A program made the translations under genes and the position numbers. 64,000 nucleotides of DNA from Thermothelomyces thermophilus ATCC 42464 (taxonomy: Eukaryota; Ascomycota; Sordariomycetes; Sordariales; Chaetomiaceae): the NCBI RefSeq assembly GCF_000226095.1, contig NC_016473.1, positions 1,054,001-1,118,000 on the forward strand, written 5' to 3'. Within the stretch, counting starts at the first letter, position 1, and the number at the start of each line of letters is the position of its first letter. Below, one piece after another: positions 33,901 to 45,554 of the stretch. The notes beneath the pieces were generated by a model. It did no database searches. It was not told the DNA's origin and saw only the letters and a program-made list of their open reading frames with translations.

Positions 33901-36900
33901 AGATAGGAGAAATCGCTAGCATTGCTATAGACGGAACCAAGTTTATATACTATTAGAAAACTAAGAGACGAGATGAGACTAGGGAAGTACCGAAAGAATA
34001 CAAAGGATACCTAGCATTCGAACCGAAGTATCTAGAAGGATTACTAAAACACGGCCTATAGGATTACGAGATCAAGCTTAAGGAAGGAGCATGACTAAAG
34101 TTCTTTAAGATTTACTATATAAGCTAGATATAGAATAAAGAACTTAAGCGATATTTAGAGGAAAACCTTTAAAGAGGATATATCTGCCTATCGACATCGC
34201 TAGCAGGCTACCTAATCCTATTTATACCTAAGAAAGACGGAAAGCTATAATTATATATCGACTATTGGCAACTTAATGAATAGATTATAAAAAACTAATA
34301 CCTATTATTACTAATCTTATAGCTCTAAGATTAGTTAATAGGAGCCTAATATTTTATATGTCTTGACTTACTATTGGCCTATAACTATATATAGATTAAA
34401 GAAGGCAACGAGTAGAAAATGGCCTTTAGGATACCCTATAGCTACTATAAGTACCTTGTCATGCTATTTAAACTTATAAACGTGCTAGTAACGTTCTAAG
34501 CCCTAAATAATCAAGCTATCTAACCTTTTCTCGATAAATTTACGGTATATTATCTCGACGATATACTTATCTTCTCTAAAACAATAGATAAATACCGGAA
34601 GTACGTAAAAGCAGTGCTAGGCATACTATATACGTATAAACTATTAGTTAATAAGGAAAAAAGCGAATTCTACGTTAGGAAAACGGTATTTTTAGGATAT
34701 AAAATATCCCTAGGACAAATATAGATAGAACCTTTAAAGGTTAAAGCTATTAAGAATTGGCTACGACTAACGTTAGTTACGGAAGTATAAAGCTTTATCG
34801 GATTTATAAACTTCTACTAGATGTTCATTAGAAATTTCGGAGCGATTATACAACCTTTGTATGAACTTACTAAGAAGAGCGCTAAATTCTAATAGGAAGA
34901 GTAATATAAGTAAGCATTTATATAGATCTATAATGCTATTACTAAAGATCTAGTACTAGTATTACCAAATCCTAAGAAGCTATTTAAGGTAGAAACGGAC
35001 GCTTTAGACTACGCTATTGGAGGACAATTAGAATAATAAGATGAACAAAGAAAGCTATATTCTATAGCCTTCTTTTCAAAGAAGCTTAATAGACTACGTC
35101 TCAATTATCCAATCTATAATAAGGAACTACTTGTGATTATCGAAGCTTTTAAGGAATAGCGACTATACCTTAGTAGTATAATTAAACCGGTATAAGTATA
35201 TATAGACTATAAGAATTTACAATACTTTATAATAACAAAGGAGCTTAATAGATAATAAATACGATAGGCAGAATTCCTTGTAGAATTTAACTTTAAGATC
35301 CGCTATAAAAAGGGCAAAGAGAACATATAAGTAGACATCTTAAGCCGACAAACGGATTATACGGAAGGACGAACGGAAATAACACTACCGTTATTTAAGG
35401 AACGAACGGACGGAACGCTATATTACAAAACGCAGATACCCATAGAAGATAATCTACTTGACTCGTTCCTAGAATGTTACGTAATCTTTCGAGAAGAAAG
35501 GATTAACGAGACATAGTATTAAGCAGTACCTAGACTAGTAATACCTAACGGAGTAGAAGAAAGAGATGGGAAACTCTGGTACTAAGGTAAAGTATATATC
35601 CACGACGGGGATCAATAGCTACGAATGATTTGAGAACTCTATAAGTTGAAACTCGGAGGATATAAAGAAGTTATAAAGACTATTGTATAAGTTAGGAAAC
35701 ACTATAACTTTCTATAGTTAACGGCACGAGTTAAGGAAGTCGTATAGAACTATGACATTTATAATTGAAGTAAAACGGTACGATATAAGCCGTATAGGCT
35801 ACTTTAGCTACTACTAATAGCTAATAAACTATAGAGTTTAGTTATAATAAACTTTATTATAAAGCTGCTAAAATCTAAAGATATAGCTATAGAAGTAATC
35901 TATAATAGTATTTTTATTATAGTAGATTACCTAACTAAATAGGTATACTTCTTTCCCTATAAGGAGTCTTAGATAGCTAAATAATTAGTAGACGTAATAT
36001 ATTAGCAAGTTATATTAGTATATGCTTAGCTATAAGAATAGATTACTAATAAAGATACTAAGTTTATATTAAAGTTCTAGCAAGTGTTAATATAACGATT
36101 AGGCGTTAATAGCAAGCTATTAATAACATATTACCTATAGACTAACAGACAAACAGAGCAACTAAACTAAGTTATTAAATAATACCTCTACTCTTACATT
36201 AACTACTAGTAAGATGACTAGGTTATACTATTGCCAATAGTATAACTCGCTTATAATATAATACTAATGGAGACGACCAAAGTCATACCATTCTTCGCGA
36301 ACTACGGATATAAAGCAGACCTTAGGCAAAGACTAGAGGTTATAGTACCAAGAGCAGCAGTCAAAGCGGAACAAATATATATATTATATAAAAAGCTTAA
36401 AAAGGAACTCAAGTTTATCAAGACCAGAATAAAGAACTACTATAATAAATATAAGCTTAAGGGACCTTGCTTAGAGAAGGGAGACAAATTCTACCTAATT
36501 ATACGAAACTTACAAACCAAACGACCAAATACAAAGCTAGACTTTAAGAAGGTTAGACCCTTTATTATCAAAGAACGAATTTTAACATCTAACTACTAAC
36601 TATCGTTACCGTTATCTATATAACTATAGATAGATATTTTTTATATTTCGCTTTTTAAACTAGTACTAAAGAATGCTAAGGTTGCTATATATATTAAAGT
36701 AAAAGACAAAGAAGAAGAATAGGACGTTAAAGAAATTCTAGATTTATACATTATTAATAGAGAACTATAATACCTAGTTAAATAGCTTAATTTCGGACTA
36801 GAAGACAACTCATAGGAACCCGTTAAGAACCTAAATTACCCTAGGAAACTAGAATAGTTTTATCGGTAGAACCCGGATTAGCCAAAGGTAAACCTAGGAT

Positions 36901-37563
36901 AGAACTAAAAATAGCGCCCTAATTAACAACGTCAACGCTATTATTAAGTTATACGATAGCCCCCGATTCCTGCTATTCTACCGCCTCCAATTTATCTAGA
37001 TTCGACAAACCCCGTATAACTATATCTACCCCCTTCTCTACTAGGAACTCTCGTTATTTACGAACCCAAGTTAGATAGGCTAACGCCTTAGAAGCTTTAT
37101 ATTAATATTCTCGTAACAAGGCTTCGACCTCTTTCTCTTTAGCCTTTAAACGACGTTGCTCGTATATGATACGATCTACTACATTATAATTAGAGACATA
37201 CCCTTGCAAGGAAATAGGAACTTATAAGAAGAAACTAGAACGCTAGAACTATCGTAAGTATAACCCTAACGTATATAAGCCTCGTAGCGATAAGATTTTT
37301 TAATCATTTTATATACTTAGTTATACTCTATATAATAGGAATATACCATTACTACAAACCCGTGATCGGAAATAAACTAAGCTAAATGCTTATAGCAAAT
37401 AGACGCTAGAGATCTATATACGTCAGACGGTATAATTAATAGTATAAAGGGTAATAAGGGGCTAAGAAAAAAAATACGTATAAGGAACGTAAGGGATGTT
37501 AGCGCTATTTAAAATAGCCTAAAAGAGGGCTTTTAGGTCGAAAGCCTTAAAGGGAGGGCATTA

Positions 37564-37985
37564 TATTATAGAAATATATATGTAAATGCCACCTAGACCA
37601 CCGGCACAAACAGGCTAATCAAGCCAAAGGAACGAAAGGACTAATTACAACATAGGAAGCATAGTAATCACTACGCTCACTAGCGATCAAGGTAATCACC
37701 ATCATACAATCACTTACGATCACCATAATCAGGAGTAATCACTAGGATTATATATACATATAGATAGTCACTCGTTAGGTAAACTCTAAGAGTTTACTAG
37801 TAATAGCAATCTATCTATAATCACAGTACTTATACCAAGCATTACTAATTACTATAAGAGACAACTTTAGTGTTATTATGAACCCTTTGGCTTCACCGAA
37901 TCCCTTAGACGACCTGCCTGCTTGTCCTGCTCAATCTACCTTCGTCTAAACCCTTTTAGAAGAAGTCTGAGTTGGGTTCGTTATA
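37564..37985 (+). repeat. Right (3') LTR of the Gypsy fossil
   Basis: 422 bp, the partner of 30488-30909, followed by the GCGTT duplication at 37986-37990 and then by resumed Copia sequence. Confidence 0.9.
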
Positions 37986-40900
37986 GCGTTAAGGAACGCT
38001 TACGCTATATCAAACTACTTAACTTCTAAGTCGAAGTATATAGCGATTGCTATTATTATATGGAATAATTACATTGCTAGAGTAGCTATATATATACTTT
38101 CTACTAAGCTAATATCTTATAGATCTCCTTATATATAGATCCTTGCCTTATACTTCTCTAAGAAACTATCCTTATTAAACTTATATATAAAGACCTATTT
38201 TAATAGAATAGGTCGTGCCTTTGCCTACTTATATAGTATAATCTTCTATATTCCCCTACTCTCTAAGTTATATATCTCCTTGTAAGCTACGTCTTTAAAC
38301 TATTATCCTAATAGGTAGTTATATAGGTCTCGCTAGTTAGTAAGAATACGAGTAAGATCGTTAATATACTAATATAGCTTATTTAAGGCTACTCCAAGGT
38401 ATATAGTATCCTTCTATTATATAGTAGTAACAAACACTGTATATATCGTTCTTATACTCTAGTCCTCTAGGTAAGCTTCCTATTAATTAGATAGGTAAGT
38501 CTTATAGAACTATTGCTAAAGTTCCTTAATTATATAGATAAAGAAGTAGTAGTAATTGACCTTCTCTTTATTTTATAGCCTTTTACTTGACTAGATAGGG
38601 TTCCTAGGCTTATAAGCCCTCCTCCTACCTCTGCCTCTCCTAGTAAGAGGTTATCAAATAGCTTCTCTTTTACTTTTACCTTCTAGAGGATATATTAGCT
38701 AATCCAGACTTTGCTTAATGCCCTACTCTTCTAGCCTAGCTAGGTATAATATATTAGTAATACCGTCCCTAGCTCCTAGCTCTTCCGTCTACTTATTACG
38801 CGCGTTAGATTCTCCTATAGAAGGCATTTCTCCGTTAGATTCAACGGCTCCCCTACTCTCCCTAGCGTCTAGTTAGCTAGCTAGCGACTAGGAAGGCCCT
38901 AATTTAAACCCTCCTACTTCCTAGTATATATCCCCTTTACTAGCTGGCGTAAGGCAAGTTACCAAGGGCTTAGGCATATATTTAGGGTTTAAGAGTCCTC
39001 TAAAGCTCTCTATCTATTTAGTAAGTTCGTCCATTACTTATACCTCTACCATAAGAGTCTTTAGAACTAATTACTTGCTTATAAGCTACGTATCGGAGAG
39101 CTCCCTTACCCCTAAGTCTTAACCCTATTGGAGAGGTTAGTCTACCGCTAGACTCTCTTACAATAGAGGGGGCTAAGCTATTATAATAGAGTCTTCTACT
39201 AGTTATTAGGTCTATTATAGTGCTTCCTAGAGAAAATCGCTATCCTAGGAATCTTTGCTAAGATCAAACTAATTAACTTCCTAGCTCGCTACTACTAGCG
39301 ATAACTCTATTAGCTACTCTTTACCTAGACGATAGAAAGTCTTCTCATTAAAGCGAACGTTACAAGTTATAATAACCCTATCGAGCTTGGGTATCTAAAT
39401 ATAATAGATATTAGAAGCGTAATATTCTATAAGATACCTTATTAGCCTATATAATAATACCTTAAAATCTTTTATACGCTACTTAGCCTCCCTATCCTTA
39501 TAGAGGATATATACCCGGCATCTATATATAAAGATACTACTCTAATCTAGATATAAGTCGCTAGGTAAGGTAATTATTAAACTAGGTTTATACTAGCGAA
39601 AATACTATTTAAACTAGCTATAAAGTACCTTATTAGGAGTTCTAAATAAGTAAGTACGGCTTAGGCTTATTATATATAAGTATACTACCGCTTATATACT
39701 TTCTAACTAGAGCTTTATAGGGAGATTTACACTATCTAGTATCTTAATTAAGCGTAAGATTAGTTCTTGCCCTACTTGCTTTACTAGTCTATTAGGCTTA
39801 TAGATATATAAAGGTAAGAGTTTAAGATTAATACTACTTTCTATAACCTAAGCCTAGTAGCGTATTAGTATATACCTTGCTAAACTAATCGTCGTAGTAT
39901 CGTTATCCTACTTGATCTTATAGATAGTAAGCCCGTATTAGCGTCTTACCTAGCTCTCGAAATTCTAGATAACTCCTATAATCTAGTCTAGTGACTTTGT
40001 CGTCAAGAGGAAAGGGAAGAGCTTCCTACTATACTTATTAATAATTATAAGTAGCTATCGCAATCTATTAATCGCTTTAGGGTAGTCGAATAGATCCTAG
40101 GCTACTTATTGGAATAGGTATGTAGACTTTTATTTAGGTAGTGTTTTCCTAGAGATAATCTTACTTATATAAGTATAAGTATAGCTCTCGTACTTAATAT
40201 ATACTATCCCTTTAATATAGACATTTCTAGCGTTATTAATAAGCGCTTTTAACGCTTCTAGTCTAAGGTAGCTAGTTCTTAAGTATTAAAGATCCTTAGT
40301 ATCTTCTTTTACGGTAGGTAATACTTACGTCTAGGACCTTCTACCGTATATAGTAAACATATTCCATAAGGATATATAAATATTTACAATATCTACTTTA
40401 CTAATTAAGATATAGTCTAAGAAGCTTAGGTAATAGGAAAGTAACTTATATTTAAGGAAGGTAAGATTATACTTATATTCTAATTTACAAAGAATAATAT
40501 TATTTTCTAATATTCTAAAACGTAATAAATAGTCTAAGCTATAGTACTAAGCGCCTACCTTAAGTAATAGAGCTTCCGAGATAATATTAATATAGAATCC
40601 TTTGACGATAGCGATATCCTTTAGCGTTAACTTCTTAATATATAGTCTATATAGTCTATTTAGAACATTCTCGATTACCTAAGTACCCCTCCTACTAATA
40701 GGAAAGGTTATTATACCTACTTTAACAAACTTAAAATCTTCTACCTTAACGAACGTCCTAGGTAAAAGGAACTTCTTATTATTAACTAAGTAAGTTATAT
40801 TATATAAGTCTAGTAAAGTGCTTTCCAAAAGAGGATAATACTATAGAGCAACTATACTAAATACCCTATAGTAAGTCAAGAGCTTACTAAGTAGTTAAAG

Positions 40901-42177
40901 GCTAATAATTAATATATTAAGGGAACTAGAGTATACTACCCCTAACTACCTAAAATAGAATAGCTCCCCTTACTTAGTAATAAATTAGCTCTTTAGTCTA
41001 GCTTACTTTAGCTTATTAAGCTCCTAATAAATCCTCTTATACTCTTTATTAGAAAGGTATAAGCGTTACTTATTACTATAGATAGCTTACTTAAGTATAT
41101 AGTAGTCTACTAGATCCTATAGATATCTTAGACGCTTATAGGGATATCTTATATTATGCTACTAACCGTTATAAGAGTCTCTATATAAGTCTTTACCTCT
41201 CTCCTTACTACTCTTTTAAGCTATAAGAAGTATTAGTATATAAGTTATTAAGAAGATTCTATACTTCTAAGAGACTCTAGGTTATATGTCATTATTAATT
41301 AGGATCTCGGCTATCGTAACAAGGGTATTAAGCTCTAAAAGTAACTATCCTATCTATTAGCAAGCTCGATTTCTATCCTCTTATTTGCTACCTAGGTTAA
41401 TAGGATATATATAGTAATAATATTAAGAAAGGTATAAAGTCCTTATATACCCTATACTTCTAGAATATTATATTAGATAGCTTACTAGAAGGCAATATTA
41501 AAGTTATAAATCTAGCGCTATAGATTAACTCCCAAACGTTTAGCTGTATTAAGACTAGTTATATATTATACTATAACTATCGTATAAAGCGTTATAATAG
41601 ATAGCGTAAGTATAGAGTAAAGTGCCTAGATAATCCCCTTAATAAGGTTAATATCCTTCTTCTTATATACTTTTATAGCTTTATAGAGTTTAGAATCTAT
41701 AATATATACTAGCTAGTATTATAGCTATCCTATCTACTTATTAACGTCTATAATATATATAATATCTTTATAAAAGGAGTCTTATAATTATACAAATTTA
41801 GCTATAATAGCCATATTAGAAGGCATTAAATCTATAGATATTAAGGGCGATAATCTTTCCATAAGTTACTTCTAGGAAGCTAAGATAAGGTTATCTCTAG
41901 CTTATTTACAGGTTAGGCACTACGGAACTTCTAGATCTAGCTTACGGTCGCCGTTAGGGTTAACGAATCCCTATATACCGGCAAATTTAGCCTACGACTA
42001 TAGTTCGATATACTATAAGTTCTAGGAACTAGGGCCTATAAGGTACGTAGAAGTCTTAACTAGGATCTCGGACATAATAGACGCGTCGTCGAAAGCGTAT
42101 TAAAGCAAGGTAAGAGAGTTTATAATAGAAGAAGCTACTACTAATATTAAAGATGCGTTGGCAGAGGAGTAGTCAAG

Positions 42178-42193
42178 GCGCCGGGCTTATAAC
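42178..42193 (-). other. Copia primer-binding site, initiator tRNA-Met half-molecule type
   Basis: Directly inside the right LTR. Read on the minus strand it is GTTATAAGCCCGGCGC. Apart from one transition it complements the anticodon arm of fungal initiator tRNA-Met (GGGCTCATAAC), the half-tRNA primer known from Drosophila copia and related hemiviruses. The tRNA sequence is from general knowledge. Confidence 0.65.
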
Positions 42194-42402
42194 TACCGAA
42201 CGTAGTAGGAGCTCCGGGAGCGTTGAAAGCAGTCTGTAGTAGGTAGCTATACGAAGGAGACAGTGCCTTGTTGAAGCTATCTATAAAGGAGATAAAACGA
42301 GTGGTATTTATAGACAAAGGGACTGGCTAATGCGTTGAACAGCCTTATACAGCTGTGGCAAACGCGTAGCTAATACGTTTGGAAGCTCTACAGCTTCCGA
42401 CA
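42194..42402 (-). repeat. Right (5') LTR of the Copia fossil
   Basis: 209 bp, the partner of 27919-28127. It ends only 251 bp before the start codon of the decarboxylase gene. Confidence 0.9.
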
Positions 42403-42653
42403 ATATGATTATACTCCATACTCTGATATTGTCACTAATCCAAGCCGTCAATCCGCCGTTAAGACGTACACGCGCCTGTCGGAGAAGTGGGCCTGTCGGA
42501 TGCAAACTTGAGACCCTCAAACCATAATACTTCTACCTCAATTTTCTACTTAATTAGGCCTCATGCCCGGGAATCTCCGCCCACCTCCTTAAACAACTCA
42601 GGGTCATACGTGAAACACGTCGGACGTAGCACGACCGGCTCTGAACCGCAGCC
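42403..42653. promoter_or_regulatory. Short promoter region of the decarboxylase gene beside the fossil LTR
   Basis: 251 bp between the LTR end and the ATG at 42654. Base composition returns to normal at once. No TATA box is obvious. Confidence 0.4.
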
Positions 42654-44649
42654 ATGGCGCACCCGCCTACCACAGACCCCGCAAACACCACAGACATGCC
42701 CATCTCCACCAGCACCACTGGTACGCCTGCCGCCATGAACAACCCCAACCCTGAAACCGAAACAACCGATCCCGAAACCGATTTCCTCCTCCAGAGCTAT
42801 ATCCGCCTCCGCCACGCCATCAGCACCAAGACCCACCGCGGGGGGGACGACGACGACGACGACGACGGCCAGCACCAGCACCGCCACCACCACCACCGCC
42901 ACCAGCAGCCTTCCGATCGTCGCCCCGTCCTCCCGACGCGCGAGGCCCTCGCCGCGGCGCTGTCGTCGCTGCCGACGCGGGGGTCGCCGTCCTACCTGGA
43001 GGGGAGGGGCGCGGCGCAGACGCACGCGCACCTGCTGGCCGCGCTGCTGCCCGCGCTCAACGCGCAGGCGCTCTCCCCGCGCTACTACGGCTTCGTCACC
43101 GGCGGCGTGCTGCCCGTCGCCGAGGCCGCCGACAACCTGGTCACGGCGCTCGACCAGAACGTGCAGGTGCACTTTCCCCTCCCTCCCGGTCCCGGTTCCG
43201 GTGCCCCCGAGAAGGAGGAGGAGGAGGAGGAGGAGGAGGAGGAGGAGGGCCCCGGGTGGACGCACTCGGCCAGCACGGCAGTCGAGGATGCGGCGCTGCG
43301 GATGCTGATCGACCTTCTGCATCTCGACGGCGAGGAGGACGACGAGGGGAAGGGAGCGAGAACCGACCCCAGGTGGCCCGGGCGGACGTTCACGACGGGC
43401 GCGACGGCGAGCAACGTCCTGGGCCTGGCGTGCGGGCGCGAGGCGGTGGTGAACGCGCGGGCGGCTCGGGCGGGCGGGAAGAAGACGGTCGCCGGGGACG
43501 GGCTGCTGGCGGCGTGCCTGGCGGGCGGCGTGAGAGAGGTGCAGGTGCTGACGAGCATGGGCCACTCGTCGCTCGCCAAGGCGGCCAGCCTGGTCGGGCT
43601 GGGCCACGGCAGCATCAAGGACGTCGGCGTGCCGGGCGAGCCGTGGAGGCTGGACCTGGACGCCGTCGAGAGGGAGCTCGAGAGGGAAGACGAGGGTGTA
43701 TTGAGCATCGTGGTGGTGAGCGCGGGGGAGGTGAACACGGGGAGGTTCGCCACCAACGTTCTGGATATGCCCAAGCTGAGAAGCCTGGCGGACCGGTACG
43801 GGGCTTGGATCCACGTTGATGGGGGTAAGTGCTTCTTCCCCTTCTTTTTTTCCTTCACCTTTCTTTATGTCTCTCCACCCCCCTTTCCTAGAATGGTCAA
43901 GATTTTACGAGGTCCATGGATATTGACGTGTTTAGCGTTTGGTCTCTTCGCCCGTGCGTTGCCCAAAACAGACGAGTTCCTGGGACTGCACGCGAACGTT
44001 GCCGGGTTGGAGTTGGCGGACAGCATCGCAGCGGACGGACACAAGCTCTTGAACGTGGTAAGTGCCATTCTCATTATGAAGAAGCCCGAAGCGCCTGTCC
44101 TGATATTATTCCCCGCAGCCCTACGATAACGGCATCTTCCTCTGCCAGCACGCCTCCGTCCTCACGCAGGTCTGCAGCAACCCCAACGCCGCGTACCTCG
44201 CATCATCTCCCGGCGATCCCAACGCCATTCTGAGCCCGCTCGACATCGGCATCGAGAACTCCCGCCGCTTCCGCGCCCTGCCGGTGTATGCCGTCCTCTT
44301 GAGCGAGGGCAGGGAAGGAATCGCCGCCATGCTGAGCCGAATGGTCCTCCTCGCGCGGGAGATCGCTGCCTTTGTGCGGGACTCGGACCACTACGAGTGG
44401 CTCCCCACCGAGGAGGCGTCGTTGGAGAGCACGTACATTATCGTGCTGTTCCGGGCCAAGGACCCCGAGCTGAACGAGGTGCTGGTCGATCGCATCAACG
44501 CGTCGGGCAGAATGTTTGTCAGCGGGACCAAGTGGGAGGGGAAGAAAGCGGTCCGCATTGCTGTCGCGAGCTGGCGCGTCGACGTTGAGAGGGATGCGGC
44601 GGTTGTCAAGGAGGTATTGACCGCTATTGCCGTCGGCCGAAAGTGTTAA
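42654..44649 (+). CDS. PLP-dependent group II decarboxylase
   Basis: A pyridoxal-phosphate enzyme of the aromatic-amino-acid/glutamate decarboxylase fold. Three exons: 42654-43824, 43936-44057, 44119-44649, with GTAAGT donors and TTTAG and CGCAG acceptors; phases match, 607 aa. The PLP lysine is K427 in SIAADGHKLLNV. The PLP-nitrogen aspartate is D389 in WIHVDGAFG, restored by splicing intron 1. Other family motifs are YYGFVTGGVLPVAEAADNL, TTGATASNVLGLACGRE and SMGHSSLAKAASLVGLG. The C-terminal domain (exon 3) is complete. Low-complexity inserts are an Asp run, a His-rich run (about residues 63-85) and a run of 12 or more Glu after residue 185. The substrate cannot be decided; related fungal proteins are annotated as tyrosine, DOPA or diaminobutyrate decarboxylases. 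The gene lies immediately beside the RIP-affected block but is itself intact. Confidence 0.9.
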
Positions 44650-44836
44650 ACGGTAGCTTGTCCAGTCCTGGTCGCGAACACACAGGGCAAGAGAGAATAG
44701 TAGCCGAGCATATCTTTTTTTTTGTCTCTTTCCGTCCTTTGCTGCTGCTGCGACACCGCGGCGAATTTTTCGTCGTCCTCGAAGAGAAACCGATTTCCTC
44801 ACACTAGGCCCGAACTTGCCACAGGTCGTTTACCAC

Positions 44837-45112
44837 CTAACCAAACTTGCGACTTCCGCCCTTGAACTGCTTCTCCGCGCCCTTCTTCCTCCCCTTGCCA
44901 ATCAGTTCGAGATGCCCGGCTCGCTCACCAAGCATCTGTTCGGTCTTTGCAACCAGTCCCGCGGTGTACTTCTTCTGGATCTTGTCGGCCGTGGTTTTGG
45001 CCTTTTTCGGTTTCGTCACGCCGCTCTTTTTCTGCTGCTGCTTGCCGCCGGCCTTGCCGCCTTTTCCGCCAGGGTCGGCTTTCGCTTTCTTCTTCACTTC
45101 GCCTTGAGCCAT
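44837..45112 (-). CDS. Small basic protein, UPF0390/DUF2462 family
   Basis: A 91-residue Lys/Gly-rich protein beginning MAQGEVKKKAKADPGGKGGK and ending KGRKKGAEKQFKGGSRKFG. The core PKKAKTTADKIQKKYTAGLV and KTEQMLGERAGHLELIGKG match the conserved part of the UPF0390 (Leydig cell tumour 10 kDa homologue) family, whose members are nuclear/nucleolar basic proteins of unclear function. I chose the ATG at 45112 because the family starts MAQG; an upstream in-frame ATG at 45235 would add a poorly conserved 41 residues. Convergent with the decarboxylase gene (187 bp). Confidence 0.8.
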   Translation of the reverse strand: MAQGEVKKKAKADPGGKGGKAGGKQQQKKSGVTKPKKAKTTADKIQKKYTAGLVAKTEQMLGERAGHLELIGKGRKKGAEKQFKGGSRKFG

Positions 45113-45554
45113 TTTGTCCTTCAATTGTCCCGGGCAACTGTTGCGCAGGCAAAAACTGAGAAGCGAGGGGAGCGGCTGAATTCGAAAAATAATTTGGGCA
45201 CTTGGGGCTTGCCGAAAAGTTCTGCCGCTCTTCACCGCTTATCATGACATGCTACTCTTGGCAATCCACTCAGTACTGTTAGCTCTCCGACATGCTCGAA
45301 CCGTAGCAGGTACCTACTGCGTAGGTAGGTAGTTTGAGGAATAAACGCTGGATGAATTCTGCTCGATGCATGTATCTAAATCGTAAAGCAATCATCTCTT
45401 TCAAACCCTAGAAACTGGAATCAAGCCGAACCTTATCAGAAAGTGAAGCACGCCCGAGACCCAAGTTGTCCATCCCCAAGTGTTTAAAAGCGCAACCAAA
45501 ACTCCGAGCTCCGAGATGTAGCTGACAGGACCAAGCCTCCGAGTTCCTCTGTGA
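45113..45554. other. Intergenic spacer upstream of the UPF0390 gene
   Basis: 442 bp between the ATG7 stop and the UPF0390 start, both on the minus strand. It has a small GGTACC/TAGGTAGG palindromic island at 45306-45332 and no gene. Confidence 0.5.

Larger units (their letters stand above)
30488..37985 (+). mobile_element. Fossil Gypsy-type LTR retrotransposon nested in the Copia fossil
   Basis: A 7,498 bp element with paired 422 bp LTRs and an exact 5 bp target-site duplication. Plus-strand parts in order are a gag-like region (about 31.05-31.75 kb) with a damaged zinc-knuckle-like patch near 31.87-31.92 kb; reverse transcriptase (about 34.1-34.7 kb) with YLDDILIFS at about 34548; RNase H (about 34.98-35.35 kb, ETDALDYAIGGQL); integrase (about 35.5-36.25 kb); and a 110-codon open stretch at 36267-36599 typical of the Gypsy integrase C-terminus (FFANYGY...GDKFYLIIRN). 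This gag-RT-RH-IN order is the Gypsy order. A polypurine tract precedes the right LTR at about 37549-37560. It is broken many times in all frames. The LTR copies differ at about 38 of 422 positions by hand count, all transitions, so RIP rather than time explains most of it. Confidence 0.9.
27919..42402 (-). mobile_element. Fossil Ty1/Copia-type LTR retrotransposon, interrupted by a Gypsy insertion
   Basis: A Copia-class element running right to left: own sequence 42402-37986 and 30487-27919, about 7.0 kb without the insert. It has paired 209 bp LTRs and near-identical 5 bp flanks (27914-27918 and 42403-42407). The minus-strand sequence near 30.05-30.3 kb shows the Copia reverse transcriptase core: the YINDFL variant of the YxDD box and the ISWFLGIRVIRD block. 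A G-rich polypurine tract borders the left LTR at about 28128-28135. A primer-binding site next to the right LTR matches the anticodon-arm half of initiator tRNA-Met. The whole is AT-rich and heavily broken in every frame (dozens of stops). The two LTRs differ at about 18 of 209 positions by my count, all transitions, as expected of RIP, so divergence does not give a clock age. It is older than the Gypsy insert. Confidence 0.85.

Noticed and set aside
37991-42193. Possible separate AT-rich gene or second element right of the Gypsy LTR
   Set aside because: The GCGTT duplication joins this sequence to 30487 as one interrupted element, with matching outer LTRs, so it is the 5' part of the Copia fossil.
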